Below, piece by piece: positions 36,796-45,249 of a stretch of DNA of 64,000 nt. The notes under the pieces are model-generated. The model saw only the letters and a program-made list of their open reading frames with translations, did not search any database and was not told where the DNA came from. A program made the position numbers and the translations under genes. The stretch covers positions 1 to 64,000 of the forward strand of contig CAZCNL010000011.1 of NCBI GenBank assembly GCA_964500435.1, read 5' to 3'. This stretch comes from GWF2-33-9 sp964500435 (GTDB lineage: Bacteria; Bacteroidota; Ignavibacteria; Kapaibacteriales; UBA2268). Every line of letters starts with the position of its first letter. Within the stretch, counting starts at the first letter, position 1.

Positions 36796-36831
36796 AATTT
36801 CCGTTTAAAGATATACAGCGAAAAGCTTAAT

Positions 36832-37605
36832 TTAATTATATCGCATCTGAAATTCTTTAATCGCATCGATATCAGAACTCCTAAATTCATTAACATCTCC
36901 ATCGAAGACTTTATTGCCATTATGCAACATTGCAACTTTATCGGCGATTTTATAAACACTAAATAAATCGTGTGTAATAACAATTGAAGTCACTTTAACT
37001 TTTTTTTGTACTTCCAAAATCAATTCGTCAATTTGCTCGCTTGTAACTGGGTCTAAACCTGTCGTTGGTTCATCATAAAATAAATACTCGGGGTTCCCAA
37101 CTAATGCTCTCGCTAAACCTAATCTTTTACGCATTCCTCCTGATAATTCTGACGGCATCTTGTTTTTTAAAATATTCCATTCCTTTCTAAAAACTTCTTG
37201 TCCTACTTCATTTTCATCTGGTAATAATTGCACAGCACTTAAAACACGAATTGCTTCTTTTTCTAAAAAGCCAAAATCTCTTGTACCTAACTCAAACAAT
37301 TTGATAATAACATTTTCAAATACATTAAAGGAATCGAATAAAGCGGCACCTTGGAATACAAAACCCATTTTCTTTCTAACTTCGAAGAGTTCCTTTCGTG
37401 TTAATTTGGGAATATCTTGACCGTCAATTTTCACTGTCCCCGAATCTGGTTCGAGTAAACCGACAAGATGTTTAATTAGAACACTTTTACCGCTTCCTGA
37501 TTTTCCGATGATACAAGTTGTCTTACCTTGTTCAATCGTCATATTAATGTTTTTCAAAATCTGTTTTTCACCAAAAGATTTTGATAATTTTTTTATTTCT
37601 ATCAT
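36832..37605 (-). CDS. ABC transporter ATP-binding protein, MlaF-like
   Basis: 257 residues. Walker A GKSGSGKS, Q-loop MGFVFQGAALFDS, signature LSGGMRKRLGLARAL, Walker B YLFYDEPTTGLDPV and H-loop VITHD. The QGAALFDS and SGGMRKR forms are typical of MlaF/Ttg2A, the ATPase of the phospholipid-trafficking Mce system that maintains outer-membrane asymmetry. No MlaE permease or MlaD substrate-binding gene is adjacent, so its partners lie elsewhere. The 46-bp gap to the upstream thioredoxin/NHL gene suggests a shared transcript. Confidence 0.88.
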   Translation of the reverse strand: MIEIKKLSKSFGEKQILKNINMTIEQGKTTCIIGKSGSGKSVLIKHLVGLLEPDSGTVKIDGQDIPKLTRKELFEVRKKMGFVFQGAALFDSFNVFENVIIKLFELGTRDFGFLEKEAIRVLSAVQLLPDENEVGQEVFRKEWNILKNKMPSELSGGMRKRLGLARALVGNPEYLFYDEPTTGLDPVTSEQIDELILEVQKKVKVTSIVITHDLFSVYKIADKVAMLHNGNKVFDGDVNEFRSSDIDAIKEFQMRYN

Positions 37606-37651
37606 TTTTATTTTTATTACAATTTAAAAATGCAAATTAATCAATTGAACA

Positions 37652-39241
37652 TTAATAATGAATCTCTAAATTGGTAACCTGCTCTGTTTGAAAATCATAA
37701 ACTTTAATTGAATCGTTATTTGTATCAGTAATATACATTTTATTGTTGAAAATATAAACTGCGTTTGGTTCATAAAATTGGACTTGTTGTGGGCTACCAA
37801 CCACATCTCCACGTTTACCATTCCCCAGAAAAGTTTTCACTTCTTTTGTCGATGGATTTAGCTGCTTAATTTTATGGTTATATGTATCAGCAATGTAAAT
37901 AATTCCATTAAAGTAATGTACGCCAATACAGTGTTGCAACCTTGATTTTGGATATATTCCATCAACATCCCCAAAATCAAACAGTCCTGTACCGGCGAGA
38001 GTGGTTACTTTTCCATTAGTTAAATCGATTTGTCGTATTGCACTTACTTCGCTATCTGCAATATATAATTTCCCTTCGCCGAATGTTATACCGCTGGGCT
38101 GGGCAAAAGAAGAATTGCGTAAATTCCCATCAACTATATTTTCGTAACCATTTCCTGCAAAAGGTTCAATTTTCTTTGTATTTAAATCCATTTTCCAAAT
38201 TTGATGCGGACCAGCCATTGCTATATATAAAACATCGTCTACTAATACTAAATCCCAAGGACTATTCAGTTCAGAATCTGTTCCAAATCCTCCAGACGAA
38301 AAGTAGGTAATAGCCATATACCCTTTTCCTGCAATTGTTTCAACTTTTTCATCCTTCAAAGAAATTTTCCTTATCATATGGTTTTCGGTGTCAGCAACGT
38401 ACATAAAATCTTCGTTTGAATCCACATCAACGCCTTGAGGGCGATAAAATTCCGCTGTTTGAAAGTTCCCATCATTTTTACCCTCCTTGCCACTACCTAT
38501 AATTTTTAGTATTTTACCAGTCAAATCTGTAATCACAATACGATTATTATTTGAATCAGTTATGTATATTTTCCCCGTTTTTGAAACTTTTAATTTTCCT
38601 GGGAACTTTAAAATTGTATTTTTATCGTGAAAACTTTCATCTGTGAATTTCATTTCATTTTTATTCAAAAGTTTTGCATCATCAAATTCTTTAATTGCAT
38701 CTTGCAACAAAGTATGTAATTTTGAATATACTCCTTCGCCCGAAATTTGAGCAATAATTTGGCCAAGTGGGTTGATTAAAACAAATGTAGGCCAAGCAGA
38801 TACTGAATAATCATTCCAAATCTCGAAATTCTTATCATTCACAACTGGATGAGTAATCTCGTATCTTAATGTCGCTTTACGTATATTTTCTTTATCTTTC
38901 TCATTTTTAAATTTAGCAGAATGAACTCCGATTACAACTAATTCGTTGCCGAATTCATTTTCTAATTTATGTAAATCAGGAATGACGTGCATACAATTGA
39001 TGCAACAATATGTCCAAAAATCTAAAAGCACGAATTTGCCTTTTAATTCTTTCAAAGAAATCGGACGTGAGGTATTCAACCACTCCAAATCTTCAGGGAA
39101 TTCCGGTGCATAAACATAACCTTTATATTTCATTTTGAGTTCCTCTTCTTTTTTGTTAGTTTTATCATTTCCATTCGAACAAGATGTAAAAAGTGCGAAT
39201 AAGATTAGAAATAATAATAATTTATGAAAATTAAGAATCAT
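37652..39241 (-). CDS. Lipoprotein with thioredoxin and NHL beta-propeller domains (NHLRC2-like)
   Basis: 529 residues. Lipobox TSC (Cys21). Residues about 40-190 form a thioredoxin domain with the atypical active site CCINC (Cys79, Cys80, Cys83 in WTYCCINCMHVIPDL). Residues 200-529 form an NHL-type propeller with repeated RxPxGIxxD-like blades (FYRPQGVDVD, NSPWDLVLVDD, AQPSGITFGEGKLYIADSE, IGVHYFNGIIYIADTYN). The order thioredoxin-NHL and the CCINC motif match human NHLRC2 and its bacterial relatives. Predicted to be outside the cytoplasm, membrane-anchored. Redox substrate is unknown. Confidence 0.88.
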   Translation of the reverse strand: MILNFHKLLLFLILFALFTSCSNGNDKTNKKEEELKMKYKGYVYAPEFPEDLEWLNTSRPISLKELKGKFVLLDFWTYCCINCMHVIPDLHKLENEFGNELVVIGVHSAKFKNEKDKENIRKATLRYEITHPVVNDKNFEIWNDYSVSAWPTFVLINPLGQIIAQISGEGVYSKLHTLLQDAIKEFDDAKLLNKNEMKFTDESFHDKNTILKFPGKLKVSKTGKIYITDSNNNRIVITDLTGKILKIIGSGKEGKNDGNFQTAEFYRPQGVDVDSNEDFMYVADTENHMIRKISLKDEKVETIAGKGYMAITYFSSGGFGTDSELNSPWDLVLVDDVLYIAMAGPHQIWKMDLNTKKIEPFAGNGYENIVDGNLRNSSFAQPSGITFGEGKLYIADSEVSAIRQIDLTNGKVTTLAGTGLFDFGDVDGIYPKSRLQHCIGVHYFNGIIYIADTYNHKIKQLNPSTKEVKTFLGNGKRGDVVGSPQQVQFYEPNAVYIFNNKMYITDTNNDSIKVYDFQTEQVTNLEIHY

Positions 39242-39298
39242 ATAAATTAATTTTTAGATGCAACTAAAATAACGAATTTATTCCAGCTTTGTTTTAAA

Positions 39299-39326
39299 TA
39301 AAAAAGGTGGCTCTTGCGAACCACCC
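39299..39326 (-). terminator. Intrinsic terminator of dnaK
   Basis: GGTGGCTC and GAACCACC pair (one wobble) around a GCAA-type loop, with a T-run on the - strand; 39 bp after the dnaK stop. Confidence 0.75.
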
Positions 39327-39364
39327 TTTATAATTAAGGAACTTACTTTTCTAAATTTAATAAA

Positions 39365-41290
39365 TTAATCATCTACAACGGTGTAATCTGCTTCTTCGAC
39401 ATTAGGCTTAGAGTCGGATTTCTTTTCTTGTTCAGAAGAAGTTGAGCTGCCAGAAGATGCACCATCATTCGGAGCAGAACTTGAGCTGCTAGCTTGGTTA
39501 TACATCGCAGTTGAAACTTCGCTCCAAGCAGAGTTAAGTGCATCTATTGCAGGGCGAATATCATTTTCATTTTCTTTAATTGCTTTTTCGAGTCTTGCTT
39601 TTGCATCTTCAATTTTCTTTTTCTGGTCAGCAGTCATCTTATCACCTAAATCTTTCAATTGCTTATCGGTTGAATAAACAAGTGCATCAGCTTGATTACG
39701 CAAATCTATTTGTTCTTTGCGTTTTTTATCTTCATCTGCATGAGCCTGAGCTTCATTTTTCATCTTTTCAACTTCTTCTTTTGAAAGACCGCTGGAAGCT
39801 TCGATTCGAATATTTTGTTCTTTATTCGTAGCTTTATCTTTTGCAGTTACGGATAAAATTCCATTAACGTCAATATCGAAAGTAACTTCAATTTGTGGAA
39901 CTCCACGAGGTGCTGGTGGAATACCATCTAAATGGAATCTTCCTAATGAACGGTTATCCCGTGCCATTGGTCTTTCGCCTTGTAAAACGTGAATCTCAAC
40001 TGATGTTTGGCTGTCTGCCGCAGTTGAAAAGATTTCTGACCTTCTTGTTGGAATTGTTGTATTTGCATTAATCATTGGTGTCATAACACCACCTAATGTT
40101 TCAATTCCCAATGTCAAAGGTGTAACGTCAAGCAATAAAACATCTTGAACATCGCCAGAAATAACACCACCTTGAATTGCCGCACCGATTGCAACAACTT
40201 CATCTGGATTAACATTTTTCGATGGTTCTTTGCCAAAATAATTCCTTACTAACTCCTGAATTTTTGGAATACGTGTCGAACCACCAACAAGAATTACTTC
40301 GTCTATTTGATGTGGTGTCAATTTTGCATCTTTTAATGCTTGTTCAACAGGACCTAATGTTTTTTCGAATAAGTCCATACATAGGTTTTCGAATTTTGCT
40401 CTCGTGATATTTATATTTAAATGCTTTGGTCCTTCTTCTGTTGCAGTAATGAACGGTAAATTAACATCAGTTTGTAATTGCTGACTTAATTCAACTTTTG
40501 CTTTTTCAGCAGCTTCACGTAATCTTTGCAATGCCATTGGGTCTTTACGTAAATCAATTCCTTCAGTTTTTTTAAATTCATCAGCTAAATAATCAATTAA
40601 GCGTTGGTCGAAATTATCACCACCAAGATGAGTATCGCCATTAGTTGACTTAACTTCAAAAACACCTTCACCAAGTTCCAGTATTGAAATATCGAAAGTA
40701 CCACCACCAAGATCGTAAACTGCTACTTTCATATTTGAAATTTTCTTGTCCAACCCATAAGCTAAAGCTGCAGCAGTTGGTTCATTTATTATACGTTTAA
40801 CTGTCAAACCAGCAATTTCACCTGCATCTTTTGTTGCTTGTCTTTGTGCATCATTAAAATAAGCAGGTACAGTAATCACTGCTTCGGTTACTTTTTGACC
40901 TAAATAATCTTCTGCAGTTTGTTTCATTTTTTGCAAAATCATTGCAGAAATTTCCGGAGCAGAATAACTTCTGTCATCAATTTTTACTCTGATTGTGTTA
41001 CCATCTTCGCTCGGAACAACTTGGTAAGGTACCATTGAAATTTCTTGTGGAACTTCGCTATACCTTCTTCCCATAAATCGCTTAATTGAATAAATTGTTT
41101 TAGTTGGATTAGTTACGGCTTGTCTTTTTGCAGCTTGTCCTACGACTCTTTCTCCCGACTTAGTGAAACCTACAACCGAAGGAGTTGTTCTGCTTCCCTC
41201 TGAATTTGCAATTACTACTGGTGTATTACCTTCCATAACTGCAACAACGGAATTTGTGGTCCCTAAGTCAATTCCAATTATTTTTCCCAT
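39365..41290 (-). CDS. dnaK: Chaperone DnaK (Hsp70)
   Basis: 641 residues, full length. N-terminal ATPase domain starts GIDLGTTNSVVAVMEG, with AVITVPAYFND, VYDLGGGTFDIS and VILVGGSTRIP. The interdomain linker DVLLLDVTPL and substrate-binding domain follow; a Ser/Gly-rich lid tail ends in EEADYTVVDD, the conserved C-terminal motif. It folds nascent and heat-damaged proteins with DnaJ and GrpE, neither adjacent. GAGGA lies 7 nt upstream of ATG. A TAAATTTG -7 box and a dyad directly upstream (41377-41408) may control it; no CIRCE sequence was found. Confidence 0.98.
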   Translation of the reverse strand: MGKIIGIDLGTTNSVVAVMEGNTPVVIANSEGSRTTPSVVGFTKSGERVVGQAAKRQAVTNPTKTIYSIKRFMGRRYSEVPQEISMVPYQVVPSEDGNTIRVKIDDRSYSAPEISAMILQKMKQTAEDYLGQKVTEAVITVPAYFNDAQRQATKDAGEIAGLTVKRIINEPTAAALAYGLDKKISNMKVAVYDLGGGTFDISILELGEGVFEVKSTNGDTHLGGDNFDQRLIDYLADEFKKTEGIDLRKDPMALQRLREAAEKAKVELSQQLQTDVNLPFITATEEGPKHLNINITRAKFENLCMDLFEKTLGPVEQALKDAKLTPHQIDEVILVGGSTRIPKIQELVRNYFGKEPSKNVNPDEVVAIGAAIQGGVISGDVQDVLLLDVTPLTLGIETLGGVMTPMINANTTIPTRRSEIFSTAADSQTSVEIHVLQGERPMARDNRSLGRFHLDGIPPAPRGVPQIEVTFDIDVNGILSVTAKDKATNKEQNIRIEASSGLSKEEVEKMKNEAQAHADEDKKRKEQIDLRNQADALVYSTDKQLKDLGDKMTADQKKKIEDAKARLEKAIKENENDIRPAIDALNSAWSEVSTAMYNQASSSSSAPNDGASSGSSTSSEQEKKSDSKPNVEEADYTVVDD

Positions 41291-41364
41291 CTGTTTTCCT
41301 CTTTTTAAAATTTAAAAATATTTATCAAAAAAAATTAGTATTTTCTTTGATGAATATTTTAACA

Positions 41365-41372
41365 CAAATTTA
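41365..41372 (-). promoter_or_regulatory. TAnnTTTG -7 element of dnaK
   Basis: On the - strand TAAATTTG, about 75 bp before the dnaK ATG. A dyad (41377-41408) covers the expected -10 to -43 region immediately upstream. Confidence 0.35.
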
Positions 41373-41376
41373 GTCC

Positions 41377-41408
41377 CATAAGAAGGCGTAATGATTTGCC
41401 CTCTTATG
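41377..41408. promoter_or_regulatory. Inverted repeat between hsp20 and dnaK
   Basis: CATAAGA (41377-41383) with TCTTATG (41402-41408), extended inside by GGC/GCC after one mismatch. No T-run follows on either strand. It sits just upstream of the dnaK -7 box, so an operator is possible; a weak hsp20 terminator is the alternative. Confidence 0.35.
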
Positions 41409-41427
41409 AGACGTTTTGTCATTGCAA

Positions 41428-41871
41428 CTATTGAATTTCAATTAACTTTTCATTTGGTTTTTCGGGCTCTTTCTTTTCGATTGATAAGTGCAAAACACCT
41501 TTATCGAATTTTGCTGTTATTTTATCTTTATCAACGTTTTCAGGCAATGCGAAGAATCGTGAGAACTCACCATATCGTCGTTCGATTCGGATATAAGAAT
41601 GGTCTTTGTTCTCTTTCTTTTCTTCGAATTTTTTCTCGCCTTTAATCATCAAAGTATTGTCGTCCTTTACTTTAATTTGCACATCGTCTTTTGTAAGTCC
41701 CGGTAATTCAACGTTGATATAGATATTTTTTTCATCTTCGGAAATATCCACTGTTGGATAAAATCCTCTTCTATTATCAATTAATCCCGATTCAAAATCG
41801 GAAAGAAATTCACCCATTTTATTAAACATTCCGCTAATTTCACGGAACGGATCAAATTTTACGATTGCCAT
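41428..41871 (-). CDS. Small heat-shock protein, Hsp20/alpha-crystallin family (copy 1)
   Basis: 147 residues from ATG 41871. A longer frame from 41898 exists, but AAGGAGG (inside that extension) sits 5 nt before ATG 41871 and the protein then starts MAIVKFDPFREI as the family does. The alpha-crystallin domain runs from PTVDISEDEKNIYINVELPG through to the GVLHLSIEKKE (C-terminal strand); VELPGLTKDDV is typical. ATP-independent holdase chaperone for heat-damaged proteins. It lies with a second hsp20 upstream and dnaK downstream, a heat-shock cluster. Confidence 0.94.
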   Translation of the reverse strand: MAIVKFDPFREISGMFNKMGEFLSDFESGLIDNRRGFYPTVDISEDEKNIYINVELPGLTKDDVQIKVKDDNTLMIKGEKKFEEKKENKDHSYIRIERRYGEFSRFFALPENVDKDKITAKFDKGVLHLSIEKKEPEKPNEKLIEIQ

Positions 41872-41899
41872 ATCAACCTCCTTATTTTTGTTTAACATA

Positions 41900-41932
41900 T
41901 TGTTTAAACATAATTAATATGAATTTAAACAA
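41900..41932. repeat. Inverted repeat between the two hsp20 genes
   Basis: TTGTTTAAA (41900-41908) and TTTAAACAA (41924-41932), perfect 9-bp arms around 15 bp; a third related half-site TTGTTTAAC begins at 41888. It lies just upstream of the downstream hsp20 start and may be an operator or mRNA hairpin. Confidence 0.4.
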
Positions 41933-41936
41933 AATA

Positions 41937-42368
41937 TTAATTTATACTTATTTTAATTTCTTTTTCTTCTTTTTGTTTTTTAGGAATTGAAATATTCAAA
42001 ATTCCATTTTCGAACCTTGCATTGATATTACTATCATCAAGGTCATTTGATAAAATAAAGGAACGTGAGAATTTTCCGTAAATAGATTCATTTCGGATGA
42101 TGTTACGATTTGCAAATTCTTCGCTGCGTTTCTTTTCACCTTTAATTGTCAAATTACGGTCTTTATCCATTGAAATATTAATATCTTCTTTGGAAACACC
42201 TGGTAATTCGAGTGTAATGTAAAGCATTTTTTCATCTTCGGATATATCTGAGCGAACAGAATAAATGTTTTCGTCATTATTGGCTTTTTCGAAAATAGAA
42301 GACATTTCATCTAATTTTTTCGCCATTCTTTCGAATTCAACCATTGGATTAATTCTTAGTAGTGTCAT
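41937..42368 (-). CDS. Small heat-shock protein, Hsp20/alpha-crystallin family (copy 2)
   Basis: 143 residues from ATG 42368. The frame opens 12 bp earlier (MEVK), but GGAGG lies 6 nt before the second ATG (MTLLRINPMVEF), which is preferred. Alpha-crystallin domain with SDISEDEKMLYITLELPGVSKEDI and GILNISIPKKQ. It is related to the downstream copy but clearly diverged, suggesting an old duplication. Cytoplasmic holdase chaperone, heat-shock regulated by inference. It follows trkH on the same strand, separated by a terminator-like hairpin. Confidence 0.94.
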   Translation of the reverse strand: MTLLRINPMVEFERMAKKLDEMSSIFEKANNDENIYSVRSDISEDEKMLYITLELPGVSKEDINISMDKDRNLTIKGEKKRSEEFANRNIIRNESIYGKFSRSFILSNDLDDSNINARFENGILNISIPKKQKEEKEIKISIN

Positions 42369-42423
42369 TTTAACCTCCAAAATTCATTTATTAAGTTATG
42401 CCATAGTATTAAGAAAAAGTGTG

Positions 42424-42454
42424 CCAAAAATAAAAATAGTGTCATTACGACACT
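42424..42454 (-). terminator. Terminator after trkH/ktrB
   Basis: AGTGTC (42438-42443), loop ATTAC, GACACT (42449-42454), then ATTTTTATTTTT on the - strand. About 70 bp past the transporter stop. Confidence 0.6.
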
Positions 42455-42522
42455 TAATATAGTCATATTGGCAATTACTATGTCGAGATTGTTATTTTGT
42501 CTTTTTTATTGTCATTTTGACG

Positions 42523-44301
42523 CTAACCAACAATAATTGATTCGCTCGTGTAATGGTATTTTGGTTCTTTTGAAGGTTTATAAAATGCTAAAAAGAAGTT
42601 TAAAAATCCGACTCTCCCAATAAACATAAGTAAAATAATTATAAATTTTCCTCCATTACCTAAAAATGGCGAGATATTTCTTGATAATCCCACTGTACTC
42701 GCAGCGGATACTGCTTCAAATACTAAATCCAAAGGTTGTTTATCTCTTTCCATAACTAAGAGGAAAAAGATACCAATACTTAAAGCTAAGACATTTGCAA
42801 TTATTACTAAATAAGCATCTCGCAAGTTGGTAGGAGTAATTTCTTTTTTAAATAATTCTACTCTTTCTTTTCCCAATATTTGATTATACAAAGAATATAA
42901 AGCGAGCGAGAATGTAGTCGTTTTTATGCCTCCACCAGTTGAGCCAGGTGAAGCACCCACCCACATAAGAAAAATTACTATGAATGCTGTTGGTACGGAA
43001 ATTAATTCAATTGATACTGTGTTAAATCCTGCAGTTCGAGATGTGACAGAAAGAAAAACCGAATGGAAAAAGGTATTGAATATACTACTTATACTTGTTT
43101 TGTCACTCAGGCTCAATATAAAAATAAATAATGAACCAAAAGTAATTAAAAAGAAAGTAGTGATTAATACTATTTTTGTTGTAACGCTAAATTTATCTCG
43201 AATTATATAATTCCACCTTTTCCAATTTTTAAATTTAAATAACTGTTGAAGTTCAGCAAGGACAATAAAGCCCAAGCCACCCAAGACAATTAACAGCATA
43301 ATAACTGATAAATAAAAATAATTATTTTGAATATAGTCTTGCATTAAGCCGTTTTCGTAAGTCGAAAATCCTGCATTACAAAAAGCAGAAATGGAATGAA
43401 AAATCGAATTAAAAATTCTATCAAAAAAATTATTATTATCTGCTTTTTGATTAAAAAAGAACAAAAGTAATGCGCCAATTCCTTCAATTGTGAAAGTGTA
43501 TAAAAGTATTTTTCGAAGTAAATTTGCAACACTGCTAACACTTAATTGGCTTAAATATTCTCGCATCAAAAATCTAACTTTCACGCTTAAACCACCGGCG
43601 ATGATTGCTGTGAAGAAAGTAGTAAGTGTCATTACACCTAATCCGCCAATTTGAATTAAAAGTAAGATTACAACTTGTCCAAAAAAAGTAAAATGAGTTG
43701 CTGTGTTGTGAACAACCAACCCAGTAACACAAACTGCACTTGTGCTTGTAAAGAGGGCATCTAAATATGAAGTTGTCTCACTTGAAACCGTAGCTTTCGG
43801 TAATGATAAAAAAATCGATCCCGTAAAAATGATTAAGGCAAAACTCAAGGCAAATAAGGCGGATGGATGCAAGTTTAATTTTAAAACTGAGTCGAGGTAT
43901 TTTGTTGATTTAAGTAAAAATAAAACTATTATCACAAGGTCAATAAAGGTCAAATATATTGAATGAATTTCAACTAAATTTAAGGTAGGAAAGTTTTTCG
44001 CAAGTAAATCAGATAAAAATGATGGGGAAATCAGCAATAAGACCATTAAAAATGAAACAGCTAATTCCAACCAACGTTCTTTTAAGTGATTGACTTTCTT
44101 TTGTGCAAAAATAAATCGCAATAATTCTTGGAATATATAAATATAAATTGCAACATCTGTAACTTTAATCAATAATTCAATTGTCGATGGAGTCAAGTAA
44201 AACCCAACAGTAGCAATTAATACGACAATTGAATAAACGAAAACTATGCTTAATGCTATTTCCGAAAATAATTTGACTTTCTTTATTAATGCTGTTATCA
44301 T
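42523..44301 (-). CDS. TrkH/KtrB-type K+ transporter with extra N-terminal membrane domain
   Basis: 592 residues. The four P-loop filter segments of the SKT superfamily are visible: TSTSAVCVTGLVV (about 185-196), SAFCNAGFSTYENG, TSRTAGFNTVSI and SAASTVGLSRN. Each contains the filter Gly. About 145 residues precede the conserved core, with about four extra helices (5-35, 45-65, 78-98, 112-132). Typical KtrB is about 450 residues, so this is an extended form. KtrB needs the gating ring KtrA; no ktrA/trkA gene is here. It is 17 bp downstream of the CHAD gene, probably cotranscribed. Confidence 0.9.
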   Translation of the reverse strand: MITALIKKVKLFSEIALSIVFVYSIVVLIATVGFYLTPSTIELLIKVTDVAIYIYIFQELLRFIFAQKKVNHLKERWLELAVSFLMVLLLISPSFLSDLLAKNFPTLNLVEIHSIYLTFIDLVIIVLFLLKSTKYLDSVLKLNLHPSALFALSFALIIFTGSIFLSLPKATVSSETTSYLDALFTSTSAVCVTGLVVHNTATHFTFFGQVVILLLIQIGGLGVMTLTTFFTAIIAGGLSVKVRFLMREYLSQLSVSSVANLLRKILLYTFTIEGIGALLLFFFNQKADNNNFFDRIFNSIFHSISAFCNAGFSTYENGLMQDYIQNNYFYLSVIMLLIVLGGLGFIVLAELQQLFKFKNWKRWNYIIRDKFSVTTKIVLITTFFLITFGSLFIFILSLSDKTSISSIFNTFFHSVFLSVTSRTAGFNTVSIELISVPTAFIVIFLMWVGASPGSTGGGIKTTTFSLALYSLYNQILGKERVELFKKEITPTNLRDAYLVIIANVLALSIGIFFLLVMERDKQPLDLVFEAVSAASTVGLSRNISPFLGNGGKFIIILLMFIGRVGFLNFFLAFYKPSKEPKYHYTSESIIVG

Positions 44302-44318
44302 TTCTACAAAATTTGGTA

Positions 44319-45191
44319 TTAAATACTTTCGCTTTTGAACAATCTATCAAGCATTTTTATGTTGTTTGTTATATCTAAAAAAAGTTTGAATTTTATTTCC
44401 TTTAAATAGTCGGATACTTGTAATTTTGCAACCTCATCCATTCCATCTAAGTTTACAAAATTAGTAAATTCTTTAATATAAACTTCTGAATCTTGAAACA
44501 ACCCCATTATTGTTTGAAAATTAGATAAAATATTCAATATTCTTTTTGATTTAGTCATAACTTCAGATAAAGTTTCAATCATATATCGGAATTTTTTAAT
44601 TTTAATTCTTAATTGATGGATAGTCGGAGGATTGTCGAAATCAATCATTGATTTATATTCAAGTATTTCATCGTATTTGGTTTGAATGATTTTAGAAACA
44701 TCATCGAAATTTATCTCAATATTTTGGAAATCAATTCTTATTGCTCTATTTAAAAAATAATAATAATCGTCTAAAAAACTTACATCAATTTCTGCAAATT
44801 TCATTTTATTTAAATTTATTTGCTCGTATTCTTTTTCAATTAAATATATTAAAAATTCATATAATTGTGGGAAACTGACTTTCAACTTTATTGTTGTTAT
44901 CATCATCACTTGAATATCTCGAAGTTGAGAAAGTGAATCAAATTGAGACTTTATTTCCTTTTTAATTTTTTTGAAATAGTAAGTAGGATAAAAGTTCGAG
45001 AAAAAATCCAGTGCCGAAATAAATCTTCTGATTGCAACCCGTAAATCGTGAACATTGTCTTCGCTGAATTCGCAATGAATTCTTTCTAAATTTGCTTTGT
45101 AATTATTATAACTTTTGTTCAAACTTTCGAGAGCAAATTTTCGAAAGCCTTCGGCAGAATTTTTGTAATGTGAAAAATTAAAATTTATCAT
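44319..45191 (-). CDS. CHAD-domain protein
   Basis: 290 residues, all-helical. Two CHAD-type helical repeats with conserved histidines and basic residues: VHDLRVAIRRFISALDFF near residue 48, and IHQLRIKIKKFRYMIETL near residue 190. CHAD domains bind inorganic polyphosphate through the positive channel formed by these residues. No CYTH phosphatase domain is fused or adjacent. It lies 17 bp upstream of the K+ transporter, which raises the idea of a link between polyphosphate and K+; this is inference. Confidence 0.88.
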   Translation of the reverse strand: MINFNFSHYKNSAEGFRKFALESLNKSYNNYKANLERIHCEFSEDNVHDLRVAIRRFISALDFFSNFYPTYYFKKIKKEIKSQFDSLSQLRDIQVMMITTIKLKVSFPQLYEFLIYLIEKEYEQINLNKMKFAEIDVSFLDDYYYFLNRAIRIDFQNIEINFDDVSKIIQTKYDEILEYKSMIDFDNPPTIHQLRIKIKKFRYMIETLSEVMTKSKRILNILSNFQTIMGLFQDSEVYIKEFTNFVNLDGMDEVAKLQVSDYLKEIKFKLFLDITNNIKMLDRLFKSESI

Positions 45192-45249
45192 AAAGAATTT
45201 ATTCCTAAAAATGTGCCAATTTATTGAATATGAGTTTATTTTTCGTTAA

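Noticed and set aside
41872..41898. Longer start for hsp20 copy 1
   Set aside because: The extension contains the AAGGAGG ribosome-binding site of the real start.
42405..42430. Sigma-54 promoter (TGGCAC) before hsp20 copy 2
   Set aside because: The -24-like TGGCAC has no GC at the required -12 spacing.
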